This document shows, in pieces, positions 1 to 11,640 of a stretch of 64,000 nt of DNA (its first letter is position 1; each line of letters begins with the position of its first letter). This DNA comes from Plantago ovata (taxonomy: Eukaryota > Streptophyta > Magnoliopsida > Lamiales > Plantaginaceae), in assembly GCA_028274465.1 (NCBI GenBank), contig CM051457.1:35781980-35845979 (forward strand), in the 5' to 3' direction. The notes under the pieces are model-generated. The model ran no database searches and was not told where the DNA came from. It worked only from the letters and a program-made list of their open reading frames with translations. The position numbers were made by a program, and so were the translations under genes.

Positions 1-830
1 AACAAGTCGATTCGACCGCATGGGCCGAACGATTAAGCTTCATGGATGCCTTCCAAGGTTACTACCAAGTCCCCATGGCCCGAGAAGATGTCGACAAGAC
101 CGCGTTCGTCACACACTCCGACGTATACTCATTTCGGGTTATGCCATTCGGGTTAAGAAATGCAGGGGAAACATACTAACGCTTGGTCAACATGATGTTC
201 GAAGGTGATATCGGATCGACTATGGACGTGTATGTCGACGACATGCTCGTAAAGAGCCTCGAAGCAAAAGATCATGTTCGAAATTTAGGAAGATGTTTCG
301 AGATCTTGAGAAAGTTCGGGATGAAACTCAACCCCTCCAAGTGCACGTTCGACGGAGTCAAAGGTGGGAAGTTCTTGGGTTACATGGTAACCCAGAGGGG
401 GATCGACGCCAATCCCGACAAGATCAAATCCATATTAGATTTCCCAAGTCCGAGGAACATCAACGAAGACCAAAAGCTCGTAGCCGGATCATCGCCCTCA
501 GTCATTTCATTTCTAGATCAGCCTCCCTTTCTTCAAAGTCTTGAGGAATAGCAAAAATTTCGACTGGAGTGAATATAGCGAAAAGGCCCTATCAGACCTG
601 AAGGACCATTTGGCCCGACCCCCCTACTCTCGAAACCAAAGGAGGGGGACGTACTCTACCTTCATGTCGCAGTTTCCAAGAAAGTGATCAGCTCAGTACT
701 ATTCAAGATCGAAGATAATCTCCACCAACCCATCTACTAACTAAGCAAGGTCCTCACCAAAGCAGAGATAAACTATTTAGAGATAGAAAAACTCGCCTAT
801 TGCGTAGTGCTCGAGTCGAGACGACTGCGA
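1..830 (+). pseudogene. gypsy reverse transcriptase (broken)
   Basis: This is the RNA-directed DNA polymerase part of a gypsy pol, which would copy element RNA into DNA in the virus-like particle. Visible motifs are SFMDAFQGYYQVPM, then TAFVTHSDVYSFRVMPFGLRNAGETY, and the catalytic YVDD box near base 232, followed by KFLGYMVTQRGIDANPDKIK (thumb). A TAA codon at about 176 falls where a glutamine is normal in the GATYQRL motif. After about 460 the homology continues in another frame (ALSHFISRSA, then VLRNSKNFDWSE), so at least one indel is present. The 5' part, with gag and protease, lies outside the window. The family assignment is firm; the lineage (Tat) is inferred from motif wording. Confidence 0.8.
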
Positions 831-879
831 CCCTATTTCCAAGCGCATGAAGTGGTGGTCCTCACTTCACAGCCCCTTA

Positions 880-1490
880 AAAGAATATTAGGGAAGCCGG
901 ATCTATCAGGAAGACTGGTTCGATGGTCCATCGAACTCATGAAACACGCTATTGAATTCCAAACACCCCGGTCGAAACAAGCTCAAGTGGTGGCAGATTT
1001 TTTTCTTAGGGGTCAAAGAAGAAGCGTACATGATATTCACTATGGAAGAATCTCTCAAAGGAGAAAATCTGGAACCTAGGTGGGAGATATACGTCGATGG
1101 GTCCTCCACTCGAGGACAAGGGGGAGTGGGCATCCATATGACCGACCCCATAGGAACAGAACTAGACTTCGCGATTCGACTAGCCTTCCCAGTTACAAAC
1201 AATGAAGCCGAGTACGAAGTTGTCCTCATAGGCCTCCGACTCTCCCTCGAAGGAGGGGCAAAGCATGTACACCTACGTACAGATTGACAACTGGTGGCCC
1301 AACAACACACGGGTGCGTTCAAAGCTAAAGAGGAGCCCATGAAGCTCTATCTGGCAGAACTCAAAAAGATGGTCTCGAAATTTGACAGTGTCGAGATATC
1401 ACAAATACCTCGAACACTCAACAAAGTCGCAGACGGGCTCGCGAGATTCGGAAGCTCATCCCAAACAATAGCTACCCGACAGGTACACAT
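880..1490 (+). pseudogene. gypsy RNase H domain (broken)
   Basis: The segment encodes a ribonuclease H fold that would remove the RNA strand during reverse transcription. The acidic residues appear in order: YVDGSS (D), NNEAEYE (E), HLRTD (D) and KVADGLAR (D). A TGA at about 1285 sits straight after HLRTD and splits the domain; the remainder (LVAQQHTGAFKAKEEP) continues in the same frame. The sequence between the RT and this block (KPDLSGRLVRWSIELMKHAI, near 890) is the usual connection domain. The 3' edge is marked by a cytosine homopolymer. It belongs to the same dead pol gene as the RT upstream and the integrase downstream. Confidence 0.75.
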
Positions 1491-1493
1491 CAA

Positions 1494-1511
1494 CCCCCCC
1501 CCCCCCCCCCC
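1494..1511 (+). repeat. C homopolymer, 18 nt
   Basis: Eighteen consecutive cytosines lie between the RNase H and integrase blocks of the gypsy pol. The length is easily mis-sequenced, so the frame relation across it should not be trusted. Confidence 0.9.
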
Positions 1512-1514
1512 ATA

Positions 1515-2527
1515 ATGATTTGTGGAGAACGAATCATTACCATTAAAATCCCCAACTTTCGCCATCTTTGTTCACAGGTCACCCGAATGACGGTCCAACG
1601 ATCAACGATTGGGAACAATAGGCTCAAGAGACAAAGAGGTCTCGAAGTGAATACCCTGGATGATGCCGAATGGCTAACAGACATCAAGGTAAAAATCCAT
1701 ACAAAATTCAAACTGATCACCACTAAAAAACGATCACTCGAACGAACAAATTTTCAAGCCACTTTCTCAAACTTTCCTATCTTGAAGCTCTACAAACAAG
1801 GGATCGTACCCACTGACAAAGCGGAAGCTCGAAGGCATCGACGCAGGGTGCAATATTTCCTTTGGGATGGTTCGAACCTATATAAGCGATCAACGGATGG
1901 CCCCCACTTGAAGTGTGTCAACAAAGAAGAAGCCCAAACGGTCCTAGAAGAAGTACACGGAGGAAGCTGCGGAAACCACTCCGGGGGAAGAGCCCTGGCA
2001 CAAAAAGTACGACGACAAGGATTCTATTGGCCAAACATCATCAAGGACTCGAAAGCAAGATTTAGAAAATGCGACCAGTGCCAAAGATTTGCTCGAAACA
2101 GCAACGCCCCCGGGGAGCCCATGACGCCTATCCCCATTTCATGCCCTTTCGACAGGTGGGGATAGATATAGCCGGAAAACTCTCCACTTCCACCAATCAA
2201 AAGAAGTTTCTCATTGTTGCAGTTGAATATTTCTCCAAGTGGGTTGATGCCAAGAGAAAGGAAACCATAATTAGGATCTTAAGATATCAAGCCCTAATGA
2301 CAAAGGATTATAACAAAAATTTGGTTCGACGAGATCTGAACGTTGGAGACTTGGTGCTGGAAAAAGCTGACATTCTAGAAAAAGTAGGCGAATTCCAAGA
2401 GCCCTGGAAAGGCCCGTTTCGAGTGACTAGAGTCCTATCTGGGGGTTCGTATCGGCTCGAAGACATGGAAGGCCACGCTTTGCAACGACCCTGGAACATC
2501 CACAACCTGAGAAGATACTACGCATGA
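1515..2527 (+). pseudogene. gypsy integrase with core deletion
   Basis: The integrase would insert element cDNA into the host chromosome. The N-terminal HHCC zinc-binding region is visible (VHGG, GNHSGG, then CDQCQRFA), followed by the core start FDRWGIDIAGKL. After EYFSKWVDAK the sequence jumps to ALMTKDYNKNLVRRDLNVGD, the C-terminal part. The central core with the second aspartate and the glutamate of the D,D-35-E triad is missing. The C-terminal domain (WKGPFRVTRVLSGGSYRL, ending NLRRYYA) closes at TGA 2525-2527 and looks like the natural pol terminus. There is a frame change near 2160. The protein cannot be catalytically competent. Confidence 0.8.
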
Positions 2528-3364
2528 AGAATCATCAGAAAATCAACTTTTGTTTACATTTTGTAAGCCCCCCTATCAAACCACCCCACAAGGGTCGTCA
2601 CTGAGGGAAGGGGGCACCAGTCTTTGTAAACACTCCTCACATACCACCCTCAACGGGGTCGTCAATGAAAGAGGGGGGTAGACCAACTTTATGAACGAAT
2701 GTGCCCAAGTCTTAAAAATTCACGACCAAAAGGAGGCTAGAACTCGACTTTCCAATTCGGTTTTCGACGAAAGACCATCGAAAGATCAAAGTATCCTCTC
2801 CGTATCGAACACCTTGGAGTCTGCTCGAAAAGATGTCACTTCAACGGAATGACAATCTTTCGACGCATTCTCTAACCTCGAAACAAATGTTCTAGAGATG
2901 AGAGTTAGCAATTTCACGGGGATAATCGACGGATTATACCTCGTCTAAATATGCGCTCGAAAGGATAATTACCCTACAGAAAAATCCAAACCACCTTTTA
3001 TCGACGGTTTCCAAGACACACGACGAAAGGGGTCATACTAGGTTGTGTACTTGTCGACAAAACAGGTCAGAACATCAACAAAACAAAACAAAAGCAAAAC
3101 GAAGATACCAATTTGAAATCTATAAGCATCAAAAGTACAAATTTCCATGAACAAAAGAAGGCAAAAGGATATCACCCATCTCGATAGGGGATTCGAATAG
3201 GCCATCCAAAACTTACAAGTGGCCCCTTAACGAATCCCCCTCGGAGCACTTGCCGGTTCGAAATAAATCCAAAATAGAGTACCCAGGCGATAAATAAAAT
3301 TTGTTCGAATTACAGTTTTCACCCCGTATACCGGGCCTTCATCAAAATAAAAACTGAAGAGGCT
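2528..3364. other. gypsy pol to antisense-gene spacer
   Basis: No coding signal is seen. The strand contains two similar short blocks, GGGTCGTCACTGAGGGAAGG near 2592 and GGGTCGTCAATGAAAGAGG near 2657, like a decayed local duplication. This fits the long untranslated 3' region of Tat-like elements. Confidence 0.5.
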
Positions 3365-5982
3365 TCAAGGGTTCTGCTTCTTCTGAGCCGTATCCTCCTC
3401 GTCGCCTTGGGAGTTTCCTTGAGAGTTGAAATAATTCCACAGGGAGTCGAAATCCCAGTACGAAAGGTCCTTCAAGGTAATCCCCACCGAAAGGAGATCC
3501 AGATTGCCCAGCGAACACAGCTTAGGTACGAAAGAAGGAACCGAGGGAGAAACGATCGTCGAGGGGGCTTCGTCAGGATGAGCCACATGAAAGAATTCCT
3601 CTTTCTGCAAAAGAGCGAAACTCTCCTCCTCGGTCAGTTAAGGGGCACCCTCGACAACATCAACCACTTCGACACTCTCGAGAGACCGAAGTTCCCACCC
3701 TTCAAAAGATTTATCTCCTTATCATCATCAAAGGCCTCGGGAAGATGGTTCCGGAACTTTAGTTGAGCCACCACCTTGTTCTTGGTTGGTATCCACCGTT
3801 GTATCCGCCATCCGCTTACTCAACCAATATTCGAGCGACTGCGACCCCATGAAATCACAGACAACATTAACCCTGAAGAACTTACCTTTTCGAGCCAACT
3901 CCTCGTGAATCTTACGAAGGCTGTCTCGAAACCACCCCTCTCTTTCCCCAACCACTCCACCTCACCCTCCAACTGAACCTTCACTCCCTCGGACTTGGCC
4001 AAAGCCTCCGCTCGAACAACCCCCTCCTCTCGAGCCTTCGCTAATTCTTGGGTCCAACGCTCCACTTCACGGTTCGCCGCCACCAACTTATCCTGAGCCC
4101 TCTGGCGCTCCTTTTTCTCCTCCTTGTACTTACCCTCGAAACTCCCAGAAAGGGTAGACTTCTTATCCAAGCGATTGCCAATATTCTTGGCAACAGTCAT
4201 CAGCTACAAGAGGGGGTTCGAAATATTTAGTAAAAAAAAAAAAAGAACAATACAAGGAGACGTACCTGCATCTGCAAGGAGGTCTCTTTCATCCTAATCT
4301 CCGTATTAGACAAACGGTTCAACTCCACCTGGTCAACCTTTGAAGCCAGCAGATCCCACCACCCAGAGCAACATGCTCATTCCCGCGCAATAAAGAATAC
4401 TCATGGCAGGGTTGATTCGGCCCCAAAGGCAGAAGGGGGGATCTTAAGAGCTCCAGCATCTTCCAAACCGTCCTACGAGTCTAATTTGATGTACTCTTGG
4501 CGGCTCCTCTTCTTAGGGTCCCCGAGGCCGAATGTTGCCCCGTTTCGAGCCGACGGGAAGTCTTGCCCCCAGAAAAGTGCGTATCTCCCGACCCCTCGAC
4601 ATTTCGGCGAGGAGAAGGCTGTCGAGGTTGAGACACCTGAGGACCTGTTCGAATAACACTGGACCCAGAAGCCCCCTCTCCTTGTTGCGGAACAACTCCC
4701 GCCCCAGGCTGAATGGCCGGAAATTGGTTGGGGTCGACGATATTGGATATGTCCACAGGCTTATCCTCGGTATACTTCGATGGTTGGGAGGCCTTCAATT
4801 GCCTTTCGAGGGCCCTCCGACTCAGACACGCCGCATATAGCTTCATCCAGTACTCTACAAAAACAAACACAACATTTCGAGGTTAAAAGTGCAACAATTA
4901 AGCTAAAAAAGAACCAAAAGAAAACTCAAAGACAGACTCGACATACCCAAGTCGCAGATCACCGTAGCCCTCGGCTCCACACTCGAAATATTCCCTAAGA
5001 AGAGGATCGACACAACAAGAAGGCTATACGGATTGATCCGCTGACCAAGGGGAAGGTTTATATACTTGTTTCACGACTCACTCCGATCCTTCTCCTTCAC
5101 ACAAGGAATGGGCCCCATTCGTCTCCAAATCCGAAGGGTCGAAACAACCCCCGGACTCCCATCCTTCTTTCAAGGCATGCGCACATACACGAAACGCCTC
5201 TTGTATCCAGCCCCATGAGAGGACTGGAACTTTGAAAAGATCTCAAAAGAAGGGATGGGAGAGAAGTAAAAGAAGCACCCACCGTCAGAACTAGCATTGA
5301 TAGAGAAAAAATGAAGAAAATTCGAAGGGGTGACCTTTCGACCCACGGACTCGCACCAAATACAAAAACATATCAAGAACCCCATGGCATTCGGAAGGAG
5401 TTGAGTAGGGCACAATCCAAGCGTAGTCAAAATCCGAGAAACGTTCGCGCTAATCGGAAAGCGAAAGCCATGTTCCAGAGATTGAAGAGTGATGGATACG
5501 CAGTCGACTGAGGGACTATACATCTTATCCCCATCCCCAGGAATGATAACTTCATACTCGGCGGGTATGCCGTACCTATGATGGATATTTTCGATATCCT
5601 TAGGACTTATCGAACTACAGTCGGTCGAAAGATTCTAATCCGAATTATCCTCGGTAGGGACAACAACCACTTCGACCCTATCGACCACAACTTTGACGAG
5701 GTCCACATCACCAGCCTAGGCCATATCTAAACGATGGGTATGAATCCTCAATACCCGGGTCGAGGAACTAGGTTGAGCAATCTTGGTGGAAAGTTTAAAG
5801 GATGGAGCCGCCCTACCCTTCAAAACCTGATTCGAAGTCAAAAACTCCCACGAATCAGAGGGGAAAGGAGGTCCAGTATCACTACGTAAGATAGGAGAGG
5901 GCCTATGTACACTAAAAGAGTCAGAGTTATAAGATTTCGAGTCACCACCGGCACCGGGTTGGTCAACGACGTATTTCGACAT
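3365..5982 (-). pseudogene. antisense accessory gene of the gypsy element (putative gypsy-type transposon domain)
   Basis: This minus-strand gene opposes pol. From its 5' end: an acidic, serine-rich segment (5982-5716), then a conserved block at 5523-5170 with HGFRFPISANVSRILTTLGL, PNAMGFLICF, SNFLHFF and YKRRFVYVRMP. That pattern matches the plant 'putative gypsy type transposon' family found antisense in Tat/Grande-type elements. Two canonical introns are visible on the minus strand: GTATGT at 4946 to AG at 4855 (92 nt), and GTACGT at 4265 to AG at 4204 (62 nt). Further exons encode VEYWMKLYAACLSRRALERQ (from 4854), a charged coiled-coil-like stretch (4203-3820) and an acidic C-terminus (3610-3365). 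An in-frame TAG between the first two blocks (near 5635) and frame changes near 5165 show decay. The biochemical role of the family is unknown to me. Confidence 0.6.
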
Positions 5983-7150
5983 ACTTGAGATAGCACTACC
6001 AAATAAGAAAGAAACATCAGTTGGAACCCCAACCCGGAACCAATAAACACGAATGCGAGCAGATTTTCGTTCGAAATTTACCAGATAGGAAAAACCCTAA
6101 CCACAGACCTCAAGACAATTTTGAAATACTACTACCATTCCAAAAGCAAGGGAGACAATGCAACTAGCGTTAAGAGCAAAAATATACAAAAAGAACCACC
6201 GGAGTCCGGCAATAGGGCATCAACAAAATTTAACAAGAAAAACCAGAGACAAAAAACGACCAACAAGGAAAAACAAAGAAAGAAGAAATCAAGGGGTACC
6301 TGTTTAAAAGACAACGGGCGACAAGCACGAGATCCAAGAACAATTCCGGGAATGGATCAACTAAAATCAACAGAAGAATCCGACAAAGAAAAGGTCAAAA
6401 TACCAAACAACACGAGAGGGAAAAAAGGGAAAAAGTTAGGGCCAAAAACTTACCAAGTTGAAACAGACGCGTGACAATCAAGGAACCCGAAGAAAAATCG
6501 GTGGACGGATGGAGGAACGAAGATTTTCCGGCGAAGAATAAAAGCCAGCAGTAGAAGAGAGAAAAATGAAGCAAAAAAGGAGAAAGAAGAGAATAAAACG
6601 AGAAAAGAAGTTAAAGGGCCTTATTTACTACCCCTCATAAATACGGTCGCGACGCCCAAGAAGCGTGCACATCACGCCCATCCCACACACGACACACGGA
6701 GGAATGTGAGCGGGCCAGAGACTATTCACATCCCTATCCCCCACCAAAAAGCAAGCGAAGATCAAAATTCCTACCCCCAGGAATGGCCTTCGAAAAAACC
6801 TCACACCTCGAAATTCTGATAGCCTCCTGGACGTTCGTCTATCTAAATTTGGAGGACTCATGATATGGAGAAAAGAGGACCACCCCATCCGACCCCCACC
6901 TATGTACCAAGAGTCACAAGTCTACACAATCCCTCCCTCGAAGTGGACAAGGGTAGCTATATAATCCCTCCCTCGAAATGGACAAGGGTAGCCGCGTATT
7001 ACGCACCCTGCCGCCAAAAGCATAGGACGGAGGACCCCCTCGAAGGACATGGGCTGACACACAGTACATCGTACTGACCCATATGTCGCATTGTCCGAAC
7101 AAAGGAAACACGCCACCATAGCGGGACCCACTTCGTATCCCCTCTCCCTC
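5983..7150. other. gypsy 3' region or LTR remnant
   Basis: No gene is supported. The stretch contains purine-rich sequence (6540-6620) and a two-copy direct repeat: 30-bp units at 6928-6957 and 6963-6992 (35-bp period) sharing CCCTCCCTCGAA and TGGACAAGGGTAGC. This could be U3 or 5' LTR sequence of the gypsy element, but no TG..CA pair was found. Confidence 0.35.
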
Positions 7151-8276
<1,126 letters not shown>

Positions 8277-8559
8277 CTAGTGAAAATAGACTTAATTACA
8301 TCTCGACCCCCCCTACTAAACGATTACTTTTCAAATAAATCCAATTTGGCCCAACAATTACAGATTAGTCCATGGTGTTGACTTTCACATAAGCCCAATT
8401 TCAATTCCGTCCAAATAAACACGCCCTTAGCTCCTTTTTTTATTTTTTTATTTTTTTTTCTGTTTTACTTTTGATGAACGAGATTGTCAGACTCGAACAA
8501 TCAAATAAATTTGTTTGAAAGCCAAAGGACAACTCACAACTACACAAAACACGTAGTGC

Positions 8560-9960
8560 AGAGGTCAGATGACCTCCAGTATCGATCTCTAGAGACTTAA
8601 CTAGCTTTAACTAAATAACTATATATAAATTCAGAAAATAAATTTAACAATGCTTGACTTAACAATATATGATGAGAGTTGGTGATAGTATGTTCATTCT
8701 AAGCATAAGGTTCTAATTATGCATGAAAGTGCAACTCGTACTGCTTTAAAAGTAATTCGAATTATTAAACACCAAAAGACAGATTTGTAGACGTATATTT
8801 TGAAAGCTTCCTATCTATACTAATACTTGGCTAAGGTTGTCAGTCTTAGTTCAAGCAGTACTTGATAATTATAATTATTGAATCGATGATCTTGAATTGT
8901 CCTAGTACTTCTAACACTTTCATACGAAGATATTGGCTTAGTCGGATCAAATAATCGAATTAAGATAATTAAACAAATAAAAGACTCAGAAACTCAATCA
9001 TGCACAATATGAACCCTAGCTACGAATTTACATACTATCACCAATTAGAAACGTAGCTACTCATATAAAAATCTAAATCAACACAAGCAATCATATATGA
9101 AAACATCATTGTATTGAAAGATAGAGTATCGAAAAAGGTGAGATACAAAGTTACCACTGAGGATTATCAATCTCCGGTGAATGGCTAAACTCACAAGTTT
9201 CTAGCAAGGTGAGATCAAAAGATGTCCGAATCTCTACCTTGGTGCTCCAAATTGCTAAGATAAAGTAGTTCTAAGAGAAAAAAATACCCAGGACAAGTTC
9301 TAGGGTTTAAGTCTGCAAAATAATGATCTAAGATATGAAAATTCGCAACTTTTACAATTATATATATAGCTGTCGGAACCTCCCAGGCGGACTGCCTGTC
9401 ACCAGGCGGTCCGCCTGGCACGGGCATCAAGTTTGGCAGGTTTTCCTCTAAGTTCGAACAGAGATTCCGAGCGCATACAAACTCGGGTTGGCACGTAATA
9501 CCCACCGTTGGATAGCTCTTCGAGTTAGCTACCCGTAGGTTGTAACCTCATCCCAATCCAACATCATATGAAATACTGATACCCAAAATACTGAGACTAT
9601 GCAAATGGAATTTCTAGATTTCACTTCAAAGGCTCCAAAATCTTCACCCGAACTCCGAATGAACTATCGTTTCCGCCTTACACAAGATATATCGAATCTT
9701 TCATGTTCTCCTTGGCCTTGGGCACGGTTTTGAGCTTCAAAACTTGTTCTTTTGGCCTGGAAACACGTCCCGGTACTCCTTGACACACCACGGGTGATCT
9801 TGTTGCACCAAAACCTCAATGTTTCGCCATGATTTACATCCAAAAGTGCGATTTTCACCTAAAACCTGAAAATAACAAAAGAAATGGAAATGTGACACTA
9901 TTCTATCAAAATGCACTAAAATGCATGCAAGAGGATAGCTAAATTGGTGAAAAAGAACCG
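8560..9960 (-). other. possible solo LTR or captured retroelement segment (minus strand)
   Basis: On the minus strand this region has a TATA-like CTATATATATAATTG at about 9369-9355, open stretches at 9858-9664 and 9505-9215 that lack similarity I can name, and an imperfect palindrome CCAGGCGGACCGCCTGG near 9400-9418. The overall look (regulatory-type sequence, no conserved domain, TATA in the middle) resembles LTRs of plant gypsy elements such as Athila. I could not fix TG..CA ends or a target duplication, so this is tentative. Confidence 0.3.
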
Positions 9961-10051
9961 AATGATAGTGTAAAAAACATTGTCATCACTTTTTCTTTTC
10001 TCTATTTTGTTTTTTGTTTTCTCTTTTTTCTGTTTCCTTTTTATTTTTTAT

Positions 10052-10230
10052 AGCTCCGGACCGGAGTTATAACTACGGTACCGGAGTTGACAACTGCTGG
10101 CAACTCCGACATTAGAGATGACAGCTCCAATCGGAGCTCTGGAAGCTCAGATCGGAGTTTTGGGCTTCCACAGGTCCGATTGGAGCTCTACAAAGCTCCA
10201 ATCGGAGCTTACACAACTTCGATCGAAGCT
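10052..10230. repeat. array of near-palindromic 16-17-mers, about 21-bp spacing
   Basis: At least six degenerate copies of a self-complementary unit occur: AGCTCCGGACCGGAGTT (10052), ACTACGGTACCGGAGTT (about 10072), AGCTCCAATCGGAGCT (10123 and again 10194), AGCTCAGATCGGAGTT (10144), GGTCCGATTGGAGCTC (10173) and AACTTCGATCGAAGCT (10215). Several are 21 bp apart. The arms GCTCC and GGAGC are conserved while the centre varies. Confidence 0.75.
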
Positions 10231-10655
10231 ATTGTTCATCGTCTTCTTCCTCTCTTTTTTTCATTTTTTTAAAAATAATTTTGGACTTATTTTGAAATAC
10301 AAAATTTATGGGGGTTTGTTCTTACAATACTTTTGTAGACCATTTTGAAGTATAGTTAAATTATTTCGGTTAATTTCTAATTTAGTGTTAATTTTGTAAA
10401 AAAAATAAAATATTTTGTTTAAATGTGTAATAAATGAAACTTCTAGTTGTTTGGCAAATTTCAGAATTTAAAATTCAAGCGAGGGCAAAAAGGTAACTTA
10501 CAGTTCTTAGAGCGCCGAAAGTCAAATCCGTGGATTAATATGTAATTAGATTCATAAGAGGGGTAGTGTATGTAATAAAAAAATTAGTTTGGCTAATATA
10601 TAATAATAAAAAATTAAAAGGGTATCAGATGTAATTGTCCTAGTGAAAACATGTA

Positions 10656-10912
10656 CTCCATCCGTTCTCTCAGAAGTGTCCTGTTTTGACTTTTTTCGGT
10701 CAACAACTTTTAACTTTGACTCCCGATTACTCTTAAACTATAATGATAAAATATTTAACGAAATTATATTATGAAAATATAGAATTCAAATTTTCATAAT
10801 ATAACTTCGTTAAATACATTATCATTATAGTTTAAGAGTAGTCGGGAGTCAAAGTTGAAAGCTGTTGACCGAAAAAAGTCAAAACAGGACACTTCTGAGA
10901 GAACGGAGGGAG
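10656..10912. mobile_element. Stowaway-type MITE (Tc1/mariner)
   Basis: A 257-bp element is bounded by TA dinucleotides (10654-10655 and 10913-10914). Its ends, CTCCATCCGTTCTC and GAGAACGGAGGGAG, are inverted and match the plant Stowaway terminus CTCCCTCCGT. Both arms are complementary almost to the centre (for example AGTCAAAGTTGAAAG near the right against CTTTTAACTTTGACT on the left), so it folds into one long hairpin. It has no coding capacity. Confidence 0.9.
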
Positions 10913-11059
10913 TAATTTTTAATGATGTTGATAGGATTTTTTTAATAGATCATTTACGCGCAAAGATGGGGTACGCTTTTTTTGGAACCAAAATTCTACT
11001 ATATTTCATTCCAACCCTATAAAACACGCCGATCATAGTTCCAGGCTATCCAGTACATA

Positions 11060-11640
11060 TCAAGTCGACATATCAGGTTAGTACACAATGTGATGGCCTA
11101 GTCTGTATCCAGTACATGACGGTTTCCGTGAACACTTGAGCAGCGTTTTCCTCCATCCCGGTTTCTTCATATATTCACAAAACCACTTCAGTTCGTCCTC
11201 CCATCCCTGTGGGCTCCTCTGTATTCCAATCCACCTCATGACTTGCTGCCAGATTTGTTTTGTGTGTGGGCATTCGAAAAACAAATGTTGTTGCAATTCG
11301 TCACCGCCGCAAAAGATGCAGCTGAGGCCGATATCATTGTTCCAGCGCGCCGATCGGACCTTAGTTAATTGACAGTCTATTGTTCAATGCCATCCATACA
11401 TAATGTGCCCGTGGTCGGGCTTTATTACTAAACTAGAATTTCTTCCAAGGTACCTCCAGTCTGCCGCCCCAAATTTCATTATATAATGCTCTTGGTTTAA
11501 ACTGTTCAAAGGGACGTAGACTGGACCAGTATTGCGTCTGCTCCAGGCTCGCTCTGTTTTGCAGCATCAACTTCAAGATCCAAGAGCAGTTGCCCGGCAC
11601 ATTCACTCTAATCAATCTAAATCGTTTAATGAGACGTTCC
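11060..11640 (-). mobile_element. LINE (L1-type) 3' fragment with reverse-transcriptase zinc-binding domain
   Basis: Read on the minus strand, one ORF (from about 11615) ends GGRLEVPWKKF and continues past a stop as KARPRAHYVWMALNNRLS. A second block reads CIFCGGDELQQHLFFECPH with TKQIWQQVMRWIGI. This is the C-x2-C ... H-x-F-F-x-C signature of the zinc-binding domain at the C-terminus of plant L1-like ORF2 proteins. The catalytic RT and endonuclease are absent, as expected for a 5'-truncated LINE. Stops and frame changes show it is inactive. No poly(A) tail or target duplication was located. Confidence 0.75.

Larger units (their letters stand above)
1..6860 (+). mobile_element. Ty3/gypsy (Tat-like) retrotransposon, left-truncated and decayed
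   Basis: Pol remnants run in the order reverse transcriptase, RNase H, integrase, which is the Ty3/gypsy order. The RT resembles the plant Tat lineage around YVDDMLVKS. About 1 kb downstream of pol lies an antisense, intron-bearing gene, a known feature of Tat/Grande-type elements. The left end is outside the window. No 3' LTR could be defined; purine-rich stretches near 6540-6600 and 6849-6858 are possible polypurine tracts, so the right boundary is a guess. Frameshifts, stops and an integrase deletion make it inactive. Confidence 0.75.
8287..10639. mobile_element. Mutator-like non-autonomous element with 10-bp target duplication
   Basis: The interval is flanked by the same 10 bp, CTAGTGAAAA, in direct orientation at 8277-8286 and 10640-10649. 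Just inside, the ends are inverted copies of each other: the left end has AATTACATCTCGACC and the right end, read on the minus strand, has AATTACATCTGATACC. Further in, ATTAGTCCATGGTGTTGACT (about 8365-8384) pairs with ATTAATCCACGGATTTGACT read on the minus strand near 10520-10540. Imperfect inverted repeats of at least 120 bp plus a 9-10 bp duplication suit a MULE. No transposase is encoded; the interior holds an LTR-like segment and a palindromic repeat array. Confidence 0.6.

Noticed and set aside
6121..6474. Lysine-rich plus-strand ORF of 117 codons
   Set aside because: Low-complexity A-rich sequence without similarity; it lies opposite the leader of the antisense gene.
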